Assembly (NCBI GenBank): GCA_046349915.1
Contig: JAXMBL010000008.1
Coordinates: forward strand, 248,001-312,000
Length of the DNA: 64,000 nucleotides
DNA from: CAIXSC01 sp046349915
GTDB taxonomy: Bacteria; Planctomycetota; Planctomycetia; Pirellulales; Pirellulaceae
Direction of reading: 5' to 3'
The translations under genes and the position numbers were made by a program. Under the pieces are notes generated by a model. It did not search any database. It was given only the letters and a program-made list of their open reading frames with translations, and was not told the DNA's origin. Positions 51,337 to 59,432 of this stretch are shown here, one piece after another; the stretch's first letter is position 1; each line of letters begins with the position of its first letter.

Positions 51337-52410
51337 CTAAGGACGCCGTGAAACGCGAGCGGCGATTTTGTCGAGCCCCACCAGTTCGGCTCGAGTTCCC
51401 GCCTGCTTTACCTTGTCGCAAATCAAGCGAATCGCGGCGAAATCGGGATCTTCCACAACTAAACAAGAGGGGTGAGCTAGAAAGTCAAACACCTTGCCCG
51501 ACTCGATGGCCCAGTCCACCGACTCGCCAATCGCCCGCAGGAAATAGTCGCGCTTCCAGTAATTCGAGCGAAACGCGTTCACATCGCTGATCGGACTCAT
51601 CGGGATCTCCACCAGCCCGCTTGGATAGACGAAGGGCTGAGCCGCTTGCTGAGCCGCGACGATGGAGCGGTAGACCTCTTCGCTGGGGGCTTCTCGCGGT
51701 TTACCCGTCGCATGAGCCGGATACTTGGAACTGACCCAACGGAAGCCCAGCTCTTGCAACAAGGCTTGCACCTCGGGGACGTCATCCAAGCCGTTATGAA
51801 AGCCTCCCGGCGTCCGAAAACCGTTCATAGCAATCTTCGCTCGGGCATCCAACGCGGTCGTGGTGAGTCGAATGTTCTGGCGAATGACGTCGAGCGGCTG
51901 TTGACCCGCGATCAACCAGGGTGACCGTTGAAAGCGAAACTGTAAATCGGCCGGAGTCTTCGCCTTGACGTTCACATGATCGTAAGTGTGATTGCCGATC
52001 GGATGGCCCAGCGCCGCGATTTCACGCAGCCACTCCACATCCGGTTGCTCCAGCACTCGGCCCACGCAAAAGAAATGAATCACTCCGCCCGCCTTGTGCA
52101 CGATCTTCGCCGCTTCCAGTGCGTACTGTTTCGTGGCTGCGTCGAGGTTTCCTTTCTCGTAGTTCCATTCGACCATGTCGCGTCGAGGATACTGCGCGCT
52201 CATCTCCAGATCCAGCGTGATGGCGATCTGAGCGGGCAATGCGGTCGCCGGAGAATCGGCCGCCTGGAGACCGCTGGTTTTCGTCAAACCAACCATGCCT
52301 CCCACGGCGGCAACTCCTCCCCAGCGCAGAAAGTCGCGACGGTCGGTCACGTCGGACGATTCTTCTTCTGGCGTAGAGCAAGCGATTTTGGCGATGGTGG
52401 CACGCTGCAT
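51337..52410 (-). CDS. Polysaccharide deacetylase, Tat-exported
   Basis: The 357-residue protein carries a Tat signal (DRRDFLRWGGVAAVGGMVGL). The NodB fold shows ITLDLEMSA (D-x-E variant of the TxDD motif), HPIGNHTYDHVN with the two metal His, and GFRTPGG. It probably removes N-acetyl groups from a cell-surface or environmental polysaccharide. GGAGAG lies upstream of the ATG. It is followed 20 bases later by nagA, which would act on the deacetylated or recycled sugars. Confidence 0.88.
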   Translation of the reverse strand: MQRATIAKIACSTPEEESSDVTDRRDFLRWGGVAAVGGMVGLTKTSGLQAADSPATALPAQIAITLDLEMSAQYPRRDMVEWNYEKGNLDAATKQYALEAAKIVHKAGGVIHFFCVGRVLEQPDVEWLREIAALGHPIGNHTYDHVNVKAKTPADLQFRFQRSPWLIAGQQPLDVIRQNIRLTTTALDARAKIAMNGFRTPGGFHNGLDDVPEVQALLQELGFRWVSSKYPAHATGKPREAPSEEVYRSIVAAQQAAQPFVYPSGLVEIPMSPISDVNAFRSNYWKRDYFLRAIGESVDWAIESGKVFDFLAHPSCLVVEDPDFAAIRLICDKVKQAGTRAELVGLDKIAARVSRRP

Positions 52411-52638
52411 GAAAAACTACTCTCCGTCGATTTCGCTGTCAGCCTCGCCTGCTCTCCATGTCACTCATCCTTCGCGGTCGACGGCGAGTCCGATGGCAGG
52501 GAACGAACCGAGCAGGCCTCGCTGGTGATTGCGACCAGCGCGGACGAACCGTAAGATTCTGGCGGTCGGTGGCCTGTTGCTCAACCGGGGTGACTCCCGG
52601 TTCCCCCGAAATCGGTTCGCTGCGATCTGAGTCGCTTC

Positions 52639-53418
52639 ATGACGCAAACACTCGTCGACACGCACGTTTACCTCGACCGTTGGCCTTTTCGGCGCATGCC
52701 AGGGGATGAACCGGCGGAATTGGCGGCGAAATTACGAGCCAAGCGAGTGGAGAAAGCGTGGGTGGCGAGTTTCGATGGCGTGTTTCACCGAGATCTTGGC
52801 GCCGCAAACGAACGTCTGGCTCGAGTCTCTCGGACGGTTGCTCCCGACCTGCTAATCCCGTTCGGCGCCGTAAATCCGACTTTGCCCGATTGGGAAGAAG
52901 ATCTGCGACGTATCGTCGAGGTGCACCACATGCCCGGCGTACGACTCTACCCCAACTACCACGGCTACACTCTCGACTCGACCGAGTGCTCGCGGCTGCT
53001 CGACGCCGCCGTCGAGCGGGGACTTTTCGTCCAGCTTGTCGTTTCCTTGGAGGACGAACGCACTCAACATCGGCTAGTGCGAGTCCCCCCTGTGGCGATC
53101 GAAGCGTTGGTTGCGCAAGTCGCCTCGCGACCGCGGCTACGCCTGCAACTGCTGAACGCGTTTCGTGGTCCCAGCCCGGCCGTGATCGACAAACTGGTCC
53201 AGTCGGGTCAGGTATTCGTCGACATCGCCAATCTCGAGAACGTGGGGGGGCTGGCTCGATTGGCGGAACGTCTCCCCAGCGATCGCATTCTCTTCGGCTC
53301 GCATTTTCCCCTGTTCTACTGGGAGGCCGCGTGGTTGAAACTGCGTGAGTCGCCGCTGACCGACGAGCAACGCCGCTTGATCTCGACCGCCCAGCGACTG
53401 CTGGAGCAGAAGAGCTAG
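52639..53418 (+). CDS. Amidohydrolase-2 family protein
   Basis: The 259-residue TIM-barrel protein begins LVDTHVYLDRWPF (D-T-H in place of D-x-H) and contains PGVRLYPNYHGYTLDS, RLQLLNAF and the end SDRILFGSHFPLFYW with the conserved late motif. Several metal ligands of the family are altered, so activity is uncertain. Members hydrolyse lactones or decarboxylate aromatic acids. The ribosome binding site is weak. It is divergent from the deacetylase gene, with a 228-base gap that holds an AACCGGG/CCCGGTT hairpin near 52578-52598. Confidence 0.8.
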   Translation: MTQTLVDTHVYLDRWPFRRMPGDEPAELAAKLRAKRVEKAWVASFDGVFHRDLGAANERLARVSRTVAPDLLIPFGAVNPTLPDWEEDLRRIVEVHHMPGVRLYPNYHGYTLDSTECSRLLDAAVERGLFVQLVVSLEDERTQHRLVRVPPVAIEALVAQVASRPRLRLQLLNAFRGPSPAVIDKLVQSGQVFVDIANLENVGGLARLAERLPSDRILFGSHFPLFYWEAAWLKLRESPLTDEQRRLISTAQRLLEQKS

Positions 53419-53464
53419 GTGAGCAATCGAGCGAAGTGAGCAGGCGAGTTCTCAGTCGGAGTTC

Positions 53465-53884
53465 TCAGTCGGAGTTCTGAAGTGTGAGCACTCCGGGACC
53501 GTACGGCGTGCGCACGGGAATCCAGGCTTCGACGCATTCATCGATCCGATTTTCGTCCAATTCCAGGGCGAAGCGCACGTCGTCGTTCGCTCGCGTCAAC
53601 CAACAGGGGACTTCCGCGACGAGCTTCGCTAATTCCACGATCCACTCTTCTTTCCACTTCACCTTGCCGTGCGAACATCCGCCGCGAAACCGCTTCCAAA
53701 ACCAGTAGTAGATTTTCTTGGCGGCTTTGGGGCCTCCGACCGGAATCAAGAAACCTTCGAGCGCACGAACCTCGGTCGAAACGCCGCCACATTGCGTCGC
53801 ATATTTCACCCCCGTCTCGTGTTCGACAATCACATAGAGACCCGTTTCTTGGGTTCCATCCGGATTGAGGAAAACGTAGGGCAT
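53465..53884 (-). CDS. DUF6210-like protein
   Basis: The 139-residue soluble protein starts YVFLNPDGTQETGLYVIVEH, has KYATQCGGV and ends RTPYGPGVLTLQNSD. This reminds me of DUF6210, a small family of unknown role sometimes seen among immunity-like genes; the match is from memory. GGGAGTG precedes the ATG at a longish distance. It is convergent with the amidohydrolase gene. Confidence 0.6.
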   Translation of the reverse strand: MPYVFLNPDGTQETGLYVIVEHETGVKYATQCGGVSTEVRALEGFLIPVGGPKAAKKIYYWFWKRFRGGCSHGKVKWKEEWIVELAKLVAEVPCWLTRANDDVRFALELDENRIDECVEAWIPVRTPYGPGVLTLQNSD

Positions 53885-53998
53885 AAACTACCGACACTCC
53901 CGCGGCACTCGCGGGGTTCGCCCCGCGACTCACTAGCATTCAGTCTTTCAATCTAGCCTCGGACTTGCAGGTGCGACAACGGGGGCATTTGCCTTCGT

Positions 53999-56257
53999 CT
54001 AGGGCTGCCCTTGGGGGGACGCTTGAATCGACACGCCCGGTACGCCTCCTTGCAATTCCGCCACTCCCGCCGCGGTTACTAACGTGCCGCGCACATCCAG
54101 ATACAGCAGCTTATCGCGCACTCGCAGGTTGGACATCGACATGTCGGTCACGCGAGTATCGCTGAGCTTCAGAACCCGCAGCGTGTCGTTCATGGCGCAC
54201 ATCGACACGGCTTCGTCGCGGATGGCGGTTCCCGAGAGGTCGATGAACTCAATCGAGTACAATCGATAGAACTGATCGAGTCCCGCGTTGGTCACCGCGA
54301 CGCCCTCGAGATTGATGCCCACGAGCCCCTTGAGTGGACCTAAGAGGACGACGCTCGCATCCGTAACCGCGGTTCGCGCGAGATTCAGATCGAGTCGAGG
54401 GAAATTGGCGAAATGTTCCACAAGGGTTTGCAGCTTGGCGTCATCGATTCCCTGCGGAAACTCGACCTTCCACACATCCTGCATCGAGTAGTTCTCGGAT
54501 ACCTCGTGGCGTTCGACATGCTCGACTAATCCGCCGGCCGCAACGATCGCTTGAGTAGCCGCCTCTAGATTCGACAGCGTCTGGACGCGATGGTAACCCC
54601 GAACGCTGAAGATGATCCCCAAGAAGGCCGCCAACGCGAAAACAACGCTGGCGCGCTCGCGCGACCAACGCCGCGACGTGAGCCACGAACCGGCGTTGCG
54701 ATCATCGATCGTGCGGCACGGTACTTTGAACGATCTGGCCAGCGAATCGGCCAACGTCTGAATCTTGGCAATCTCGGACAGCGTGTTCGCTCCAACCGCG
54801 TCGGATTCAACCAGTGGAAGCGAGTTGCTCGCGAACTCCACGTGCAATTGTCCCCCGCCCCCCGGCAACAGGTCGACAACTCGACCGCGCCGAGGATCAA
54901 GGCGAGCCATGCGGCGAGGGCCCAAGGTAAAGCCGCGGATATCGTCAAAGAAACACTCCAACACCCGACTGCCATGACGCCAAGTCATGCGCCGACTGCC
55001 AAAATCAAACTCAACGGACCGCTCGCGCATCTTGGGCCACATGTAGATCAAGGCCGCCAAACTACTGATCGTCGCGATCGCAAGGAACGCCGGCAGACGA
55101 GTCACCTCGGTGGGATACACCGCGATTTGCACCATCCCAAAGAAGAAACTGATGATGATGCCGCTCACGAACGCCCCTAACATCAACGGGCCTGCTATAC
55201 AGCCAGCCAGCGTCCAAGCCGGTCGAGTGATCACATAGCGCTCGCCCGGTTTCCACACCGTGACCCGGTGACTCGTTGATGTCTTGGCGAACTGCTCGGG
55301 GTCGAAATCCAAAACGAGTTGGGAGGATGGTTGAAAACCCGACTGGGGAGCGAGCTTCGAGTAATCGGCGTAGCCTTCACCCGCGGGTATTGCCAGTCGC
55401 AGCCCTATGATTCGTTCGGTGTTGTCACGAGGCGGCTCGGAATCGCGCGAGTCAGCTTGTCGCGACTTGCTCGCCGCATGACCGCCGCCTTCCGCATCCT
55501 CTGCCGCAATCTCATGCTCGTCGAAATCCTGGTCTTCGTCGAGTTCCTCATCATCATCGAGATCCTCTTCGTCTTCGAAATCCTCGTCGTCGTCCATCCA
55601 GTCGATGTGGTCGGGTTGCAGCGCGGCGACCGTGAACATGCGAGGCGTATTTTCCCAAACCACAAACTCGCCTATTCCCACGATGCGAGCCAAGCGGAAC
55701 AGCAGGTCGATCGCCTCGACGCGGACGTCCAAATTCTGAACAACCAACGGCACGCGTACCTCGGGCCTCCCCTCCCGAAAGTCTACACGCAACTCAATCA
55801 GCATTTCTTTCGTATCTTCGGGGCCGACTTCGAATTGCAGTCCATTGATTTGAGCCAGGGGAACATCCAGGCGACGATTGCCAATCAGCGGTACGCCGAC
55901 GAATTTGCCGGAGAACCGTCCGGAGGCCGCGTTCCAATCGAGTTCGCTCCAATAGCCGCACGCCATCGCGCCGTGGTACGAACCGCGAATGACCGTGCCG
56001 ATGTAAAGTGCGGACGCCAGAACAGTCAGGACCAACGCCAGAAGTCCGTCGGACGGCCCGGCGAGTCCTTGATGCATAATCTCATTCAATTGAGTACGCA
56101 GGAAAAACGCCACCGCGGCCAGAACGATGACTAGCAAGAGCGTCGCGAGATAGGGGGCCCACAGAGCCCAGGTCGCCGGCGGTCGCCCGTGCCACTTCAG
56201 CCGCAGGGCTCGTCCCGGATGTTCGTCCTCGATTCGATATCCAGAAAAGTCATCCAT
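53999..56257 (-). CDS. Membrane protein with acidic linker and leucine-rich-like C-terminus
   Basis: The 752-residue protein has membrane helices near residues 33-52 and 72-90, a pair near 345-400 and one near 535. An extremely acidic stretch lies around 218-248 (DDDEDFEDEEDLDDDEELDE). The C-terminal 150 residues look like degenerate leucine-rich repeats (LVGINLEGVAVTNAGLDQFY, FIDLSGTAIRDEA). No catalytic motif is visible. It overlaps the upstream truncated glycosidase gene by eight bases, so the genes are cotranscribed with the metallophosphoesterase. Confidence 0.75.
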   Translation of the reverse strand: MDDFSGYRIEDEHPGRALRLKWHGRPPATWALWAPYLATLLLVIVLAAVAFFLRTQLNEIMHQGLAGPSDGLLALVLTVLASALYIGTVIRGSYHGAMACGYWSELDWNAASGRFSGKFVGVPLIGNRRLDVPLAQINGLQFEVGPEDTKEMLIELRVDFREGRPEVRVPLVVQNLDVRVEAIDLLFRLARIVGIGEFVVWENTPRMFTVAALQPDHIDWMDDDEDFEDEEDLDDDEELDEDQDFDEHEIAAEDAEGGGHAASKSRQADSRDSEPPRDNTERIIGLRLAIPAGEGYADYSKLAPQSGFQPSSQLVLDFDPEQFAKTSTSHRVTVWKPGERYVITRPAWTLAGCIAGPLMLGAFVSGIIISFFFGMVQIAVYPTEVTRLPAFLAIATISSLAALIYMWPKMRERSVEFDFGSRRMTWRHGSRVLECFFDDIRGFTLGPRRMARLDPRRGRVVDLLPGGGGQLHVEFASNSLPLVESDAVGANTLSEIAKIQTLADSLARSFKVPCRTIDDRNAGSWLTSRRWSRERASVVFALAAFLGIIFSVRGYHRVQTLSNLEAATQAIVAAGGLVEHVERHEVSENYSMQDVWKVEFPQGIDDAKLQTLVEHFANFPRLDLNLARTAVTDASVVLLGPLKGLVGINLEGVAVTNAGLDQFYRLYSIEFIDLSGTAIRDEAVSMCAMNDTLRVLKLSDTRVTDMSMSNLRVRDKLLYLDVRGTLVTAAGVAELQGGVPGVSIQASPQGQP

Positions 56258-56726
56258 CGCAGTTCCGCTTGATCAACGATTCCAGACCATGATTTCCAAC
56301 ACGCCGCAACCAGCGAGCTTCATACAGTTGATGGCCCGCGGGACAACTGATCGCCCCATACGCGCCCGACCAAAAAGGACGGTCGATAAACTCCGTGAAG
56401 AGATAACCGCTTTGCGGCGACCCATAGGTAAGGTGCTTTGTCAAAAGCTCCCAACGGTAGTAATAAGTCGTGGTGATGTCCGCGTCCGGACATTCAAAAA
56501 ACGGAATCGACGCTTGGTACCAATCCCAATCGCGATTATCCCAGAAGCCCTGGGATTCCAGTTGCTTTTGTTTGGCGAGCACCTGCGCGCGAACGACCAC
56601 GTTCGCCGAGAGCATGGCCAGCATGCAAAGTCCGCACAGGATGGCCAGGAGACGTCCGCCGAATCCGTGCGGCATCCCGCGACTCGCGACCCAAATCGTA
56701 ATGTGTCTCATGATCAGGTCGTCCAT
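56250..56726 (-). CDS. Truncated MGH1/GH63-like glycoside hydrolase fragment
   Basis: The 158-residue protein has an N-terminal hydrophobic helix (about 25-45). The segment IPFFECPDADITTTYYYRW followed by GAISCPAGHQLYEARWLR matches the beginning of MGH1-like alpha/alpha-barrel glycosidases of planctomycetes, which are usually several hundred residues long. The catalytic barrel is missing and the frame ends NHGLESLIKRNCDG. It is therefore a 3'-truncated relic, unless the short form has a binding role. It overlaps both neighbours (13 and 8 bases), so the truncated gene still sits in an operon. Confidence 0.6.
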   Translation of the reverse strand: MDDLIMRHITIWVASRGMPHGFGGRLLAILCGLCMLAMLSANVVVRAQVLAKQKQLESQGFWDNRDWDWYQASIPFFECPDADITTTYYYRWELLTKHLTYGSPQSGYLFTEFIDRPFWSGAYGAISCPAGHQLYEARWLRRVGNHGLESLIKRNCDG

Positions 56727-57877
56727 TTCTGCGGCGTAAAGAACCCCGTTTCCCAGCCATCCTTCGTTTGGTATTCGCGTACGGTGACCTGATCGCCGGT
56801 CGCTTCGACATAGAATATCGCCTGCGCCGGCCCACTGAAGTGGCTCGCGTTGTCCGTATTGAACACGGAGATTCCGGTCGTCGCTTTGGGGGACTGACCA
56901 TCCCAGCGAAAGACGCCGCGAGCATGCGTGTGGCCATAGAAAATGGCGGCTACCTTGTAGCCTTCCAATGCTTTATGGAACGCTAGCACATCGCACGGAT
57001 CCCACTCCTTGGAACCAGGCTCGGCGGTCGGGTCGCAAGGGCCGGTATAGCGAGCGATATCGATATGGTGAGTGATGATGATGGGACGTCCGCTGGTCCC
57101 TACTTTGTCCCGCAAATCGGCGATCAAGAAGTCCAGACTGTCGAGCGCCGCGTAGCGACGTTTGCGAGTCACCTGGCGGTCGCCGCCCACGATTAACCCC
57201 AGATTGACGAAGTGAAAGCGATCCCAGTCCCACGAGTAGTGCAAGCCGTTCTCGGAGACATGCCCAACCGCCGGCCGAGACTTGTTTCGTTCGCGAATCT
57301 TGTCGAGCGCCAACCCTTTGCCGTGGGGCGAGTCGTGATTGCCCCATACTTCGTAGACTGGAAACTTGAGCCGGCCGTCGCCGCCTTTGAGCCCATAGTC
57401 GTCGGTGAACGCGGCCCACTCGGTCTTCTGCATCTCGACTGCCGCCGGTCCTTGCTTGTCGCCCGTGTCGATCATATCCCCCGCGTGTATCAGCCCGCGA
57501 GGCGTCGCGATTTGGCCGCCGCCCGCCGCGTCCGGGATCGTCGTTCCCGGTAAACGATTCAGCGTGTCGACCAACCGACCGCAGATGGCGCTCGAGCGAC
57601 CATCCATCTTGCCGGTCGACGCGCGGTCCGCCAGATAATGCGTATCCCCCACCACGAAAAACGCCACCGTGTCGGTCGCGGCGGACGGCTGGGCGGCATT
57701 CGTCGCCGAGTCATTCGCGGGGTCCGCGGCGATCAACCGCGAGGTGACGCTCCACGCTGCTCCCGCAGCCGTCGCGGTCAAGACTTGCCGCCGATTCGGT
57801 CGACTCGCCATGGCGCCGTTCGCATGCGACCGAGTGTGACTCGCGAGTTTACTGGGGGAGTTGTGAGGGTCGGACAC
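56714..57877 (-). CDS. Tat-exported metallophosphoesterase
   Basis: The 387-residue protein has a Tat signal (PNRRQVLTATAAGAAWSV). Calcineurin-type motifs follow in order: VVGDTHY, HAGDMID, GNHDS, ITHHID and GHTHARG. It is probably a periplasmic phosphodiesterase or phosphatase of unknown substrate. A GTG at 57877 with GGAG upstream is the likely start; an ATG lies 22 codons on. It is first of a three-gene unit with the glycosidase fragment and the 752-aa membrane protein. Confidence 0.88.
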   Translation of the reverse strand: MSDPHNSPSKLASHTRSHANGAMASRPNRRQVLTATAAGAAWSVTSRLIAADPANDSATNAAQPSAATDTVAFFVVGDTHYLADRASTGKMDGRSSAICGRLVDTLNRLPGTTIPDAAGGGQIATPRGLIHAGDMIDTGDKQGPAAVEMQKTEWAAFTDDYGLKGGDGRLKFPVYEVWGNHDSPHGKGLALDKIRERNKSRPAVGHVSENGLHYSWDWDRFHFVNLGLIVGGDRQVTRKRRYAALDSLDFLIADLRDKVGTSGRPIIITHHIDIARYTGPCDPTAEPGSKEWDPCDVLAFHKALEGYKVAAIFYGHTHARGVFRWDGQSPKATTGISVFNTDNASHFSGPAQAIFYVEATGDQVTVREYQTKDGWETGFFTPQKWTT

Positions 57878-58092
57878 GACTGAGGCTCCAGGCGACTGGT
57901 GGGAGGTAAACGCGACGGCAGAAACTGACGATGCGAGACGTCAGCTTAACGATTCGCGGGGATTCGTTGCGAGATGGTCGGTGTTTGCTTCCCGCCAAGT
58001 TCGCGTCGCTCGCTGCGGGGGCTGCTGGGCTGGTTGTGCTGCGGACTTGGGTGCTGACGGCCGGCGGCTTTTTCGCTGCGGGCGTTGCTCGC

Positions 58093-58138
58093 TCTTTTGC
58101 GAAGCAAAAGGCAACAGTCGCAAAAGGCAACAGTCGCG
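58093..58138. repeat. Palindromic repeat (TTTTGC/GCAAAA, GGCAACAGTC family)
   Basis: CTTTTGCgaaGCAAAAG is followed by two GGCAACAGTCG tails. It sits in the 57878-58240 gap, where I see no gene, just upstream of the pilin promoter. Confidence 0.65.
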
Positions 58139-58158
58139 AAAAATCCGGAAATTGTTTT

Positions 58159-58186
58159 TTGACAAACCGGGAAGTCGAACTATTTT
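58159..58186 (+). promoter_or_regulatory. Sigma-70-like promoter of the Flp pilin gene
   Basis: TTGACA (58159-58164), a 16-base spacer and TATTTT (58181-58186) give a good promoter about 50 bases before the pilin start at 58241. Confidence 0.6.
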
Positions 58187-58240
58187 GGGGGCACCCCTGA
58201 AAGTTCCCCACTTTCGTTCCCAGCTATAAGGACTCCCCCC

Positions 58241-58420
58241 ATGAGCCACGCTTTACGCGTGCTTGGCCGCTTTGCGCGCGAAGAGGATGCGCCGACGATG
58301 GCCGAGTACGGCATCATGATTGCTTGCCTCTCGGTTCTGGTCGCGCTCTCCTTCAATCTGTTAGGGCAACTCTGCCACGAGTTCTTCCGCGATGCGGCAG
58401 TTGTGCTGAGTAACGTCTAG
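58241..58420 (+). CDS. Flp/Fap-type pilin
   Basis: The 59-residue protein has a short basic leader, the Flp processing context MAEYG (E-Y at +4/+5) and a hydrophobic helix IMIACLSVLVALSFNLLG. It is a type IVb (tad) pilin subunit or pseudopilin, cut by a TadV-like peptidase. AAGGA lies about ten bases before the ATG. No tad assembly genes are nearby. Its own promoter (58159) and terminator (58530) make it a monocistronic unit. Confidence 0.82.
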   Translation: MSHALRVLGRFAREEDAPTMAEYGIMIACLSVLVALSFNLLGQLCHEFFRDAAVVLSNV

Positions 58421-58529
58421 GCGTACTCGAACCAATTTGCGGCCGCCGCGAGACGATCGATAAAGCGGCCGCTCGGCAATGCTGGCAGTTTGGTCCGACG
58501 CAAACGGAACGACTCTTGAAAACTCGGAT

Positions 58530-58583
58530 AGGTCCCTTGGCGCTCCCCTTGTGGTTCCCCCACAAATGCCAAGGGACCTTTTT
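58530..58583 (+). terminator. Intrinsic terminator
   Basis: AGGTCCCTTGGC (58530-58541) pairs with GCCAAGGGACCT, with five T following. It ends the pilin transcript. It works only for the plus strand, since no T-tract is present in the other direction. Confidence 0.85.
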
Positions 58584-58592
58584 CGTTGCCGC

Positions 58593-59363
58593 TTACGATG
58601 CCGCTCGTGCTCGCCAGACTTCGCGACAGGCTCGATACTTCGACACGGCTCGCGGTTGCAATCGCAGATCGGCCACCAACTGCTTAAACTCAGTGGGCAA
58701 CGCCGCCAGGAATTTCAGCTCCAGAATCACCTGCGAAGGAAACAGCAAGTGACCTGCCTGCGCGGAAGCGACCTCCCAGCGGTCCCAGGGGAGCCCGCGC
58801 ACATTGCGATCCATGGTCAGACGTAGCGGACCGTCGACGCCGGCGCCAAAGAATGCATGGCGTTCATACCCAATCAGACAGGCTGGGAGCAGTCGTCGAG
58901 CATGGATGCGTTGATGGAACCACTGGCCTGTCCAATCGGCCACGGCGAGAGGTGGAGCAAGGCGAGCAAGCTCCTCGACGGGAACTCGGTCGCGCCGCTT
59001 CGACACCTTATCGCCCGACTTTTGCTTGCGTTCCAAAAACACCCAGTCTTCGTTGCCGTACCGACGCACTCGAAACTTCCGCCGCTTGTAGCGGGGACTA
59101 CGCAGGTAGACATCGTCGCTGGACGTATCGGTATACAAACTAGTGGTCGCATAAGCGCCCTCTAGCTCCGAGGAAGCATGCAAGTCGGGGGCGAGACGCA
59201 CACGAGCCCATCGGAGCACTTCGGCCGCCAACGCTTCATCAATCAAGAACTTCACTTCGAACGCTTGACCGCCGTCACGGCGCGTCCCCAACGAAGGGGA
59301 CTCGTCCGGCGACGGCGCTCCAGCCTGAGACCGCGCGTCGTCGCCCTTGGGTTCGTGAGTCAT
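58593..59363 (-). CDS. VTC-domain polyphosphate polymerase
   Basis: The protein is about 256 residues from the ATG at 59363 (longer starts at 59378 or 59432 are possible; no strong ribosome binding site). The VTC tunnel residues are visible: AFEVKFLIDE, TSLYTDTSSDD, KRRKFRVRRYG, VFLERKQKSGDKVSKRR, and ILELKFLAALP near the end. These basic strands bind ATP and polyphosphate. It probably polymerises phosphate or a related nucleotide product. It lies directly after cotH (69-base gap), a pairing seen elsewhere. Confidence 0.88.
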   Translation of the reverse strand: MTHEPKGDDARSQAGAPSPDESPSLGTRRDGGQAFEVKFLIDEALAAEVLRWARVRLAPDLHASSELEGAYATTSLYTDTSSDDVYLRSPRYKRRKFRVRRYGNEDWVFLERKQKSGDKVSKRRDRVPVEELARLAPPLAVADWTGQWFHQRIHARRLLPACLIGYERHAFFGAGVDGPLRLTMDRNVRGLPWDRWEVASAQAGHLLFPSQVILELKFLAALPTEFKQLVADLRLQPRAVSKYRACREVWRARAAS

Positions 59364-59432
59364 AAAGAGGAGAAACATCCTGGGGAGAAATAAGGCAACT
59401 CGATCGACATCCGACCTAGTTCGGCGAACCAA

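Noticed and set aside
55319..56134. Plus-strand frame of 271 codons
   Set aside because: It is antisense to the membrane protein 53999-56257. Its acidic-block complement gives only I/L/V/E-rich nonsense.
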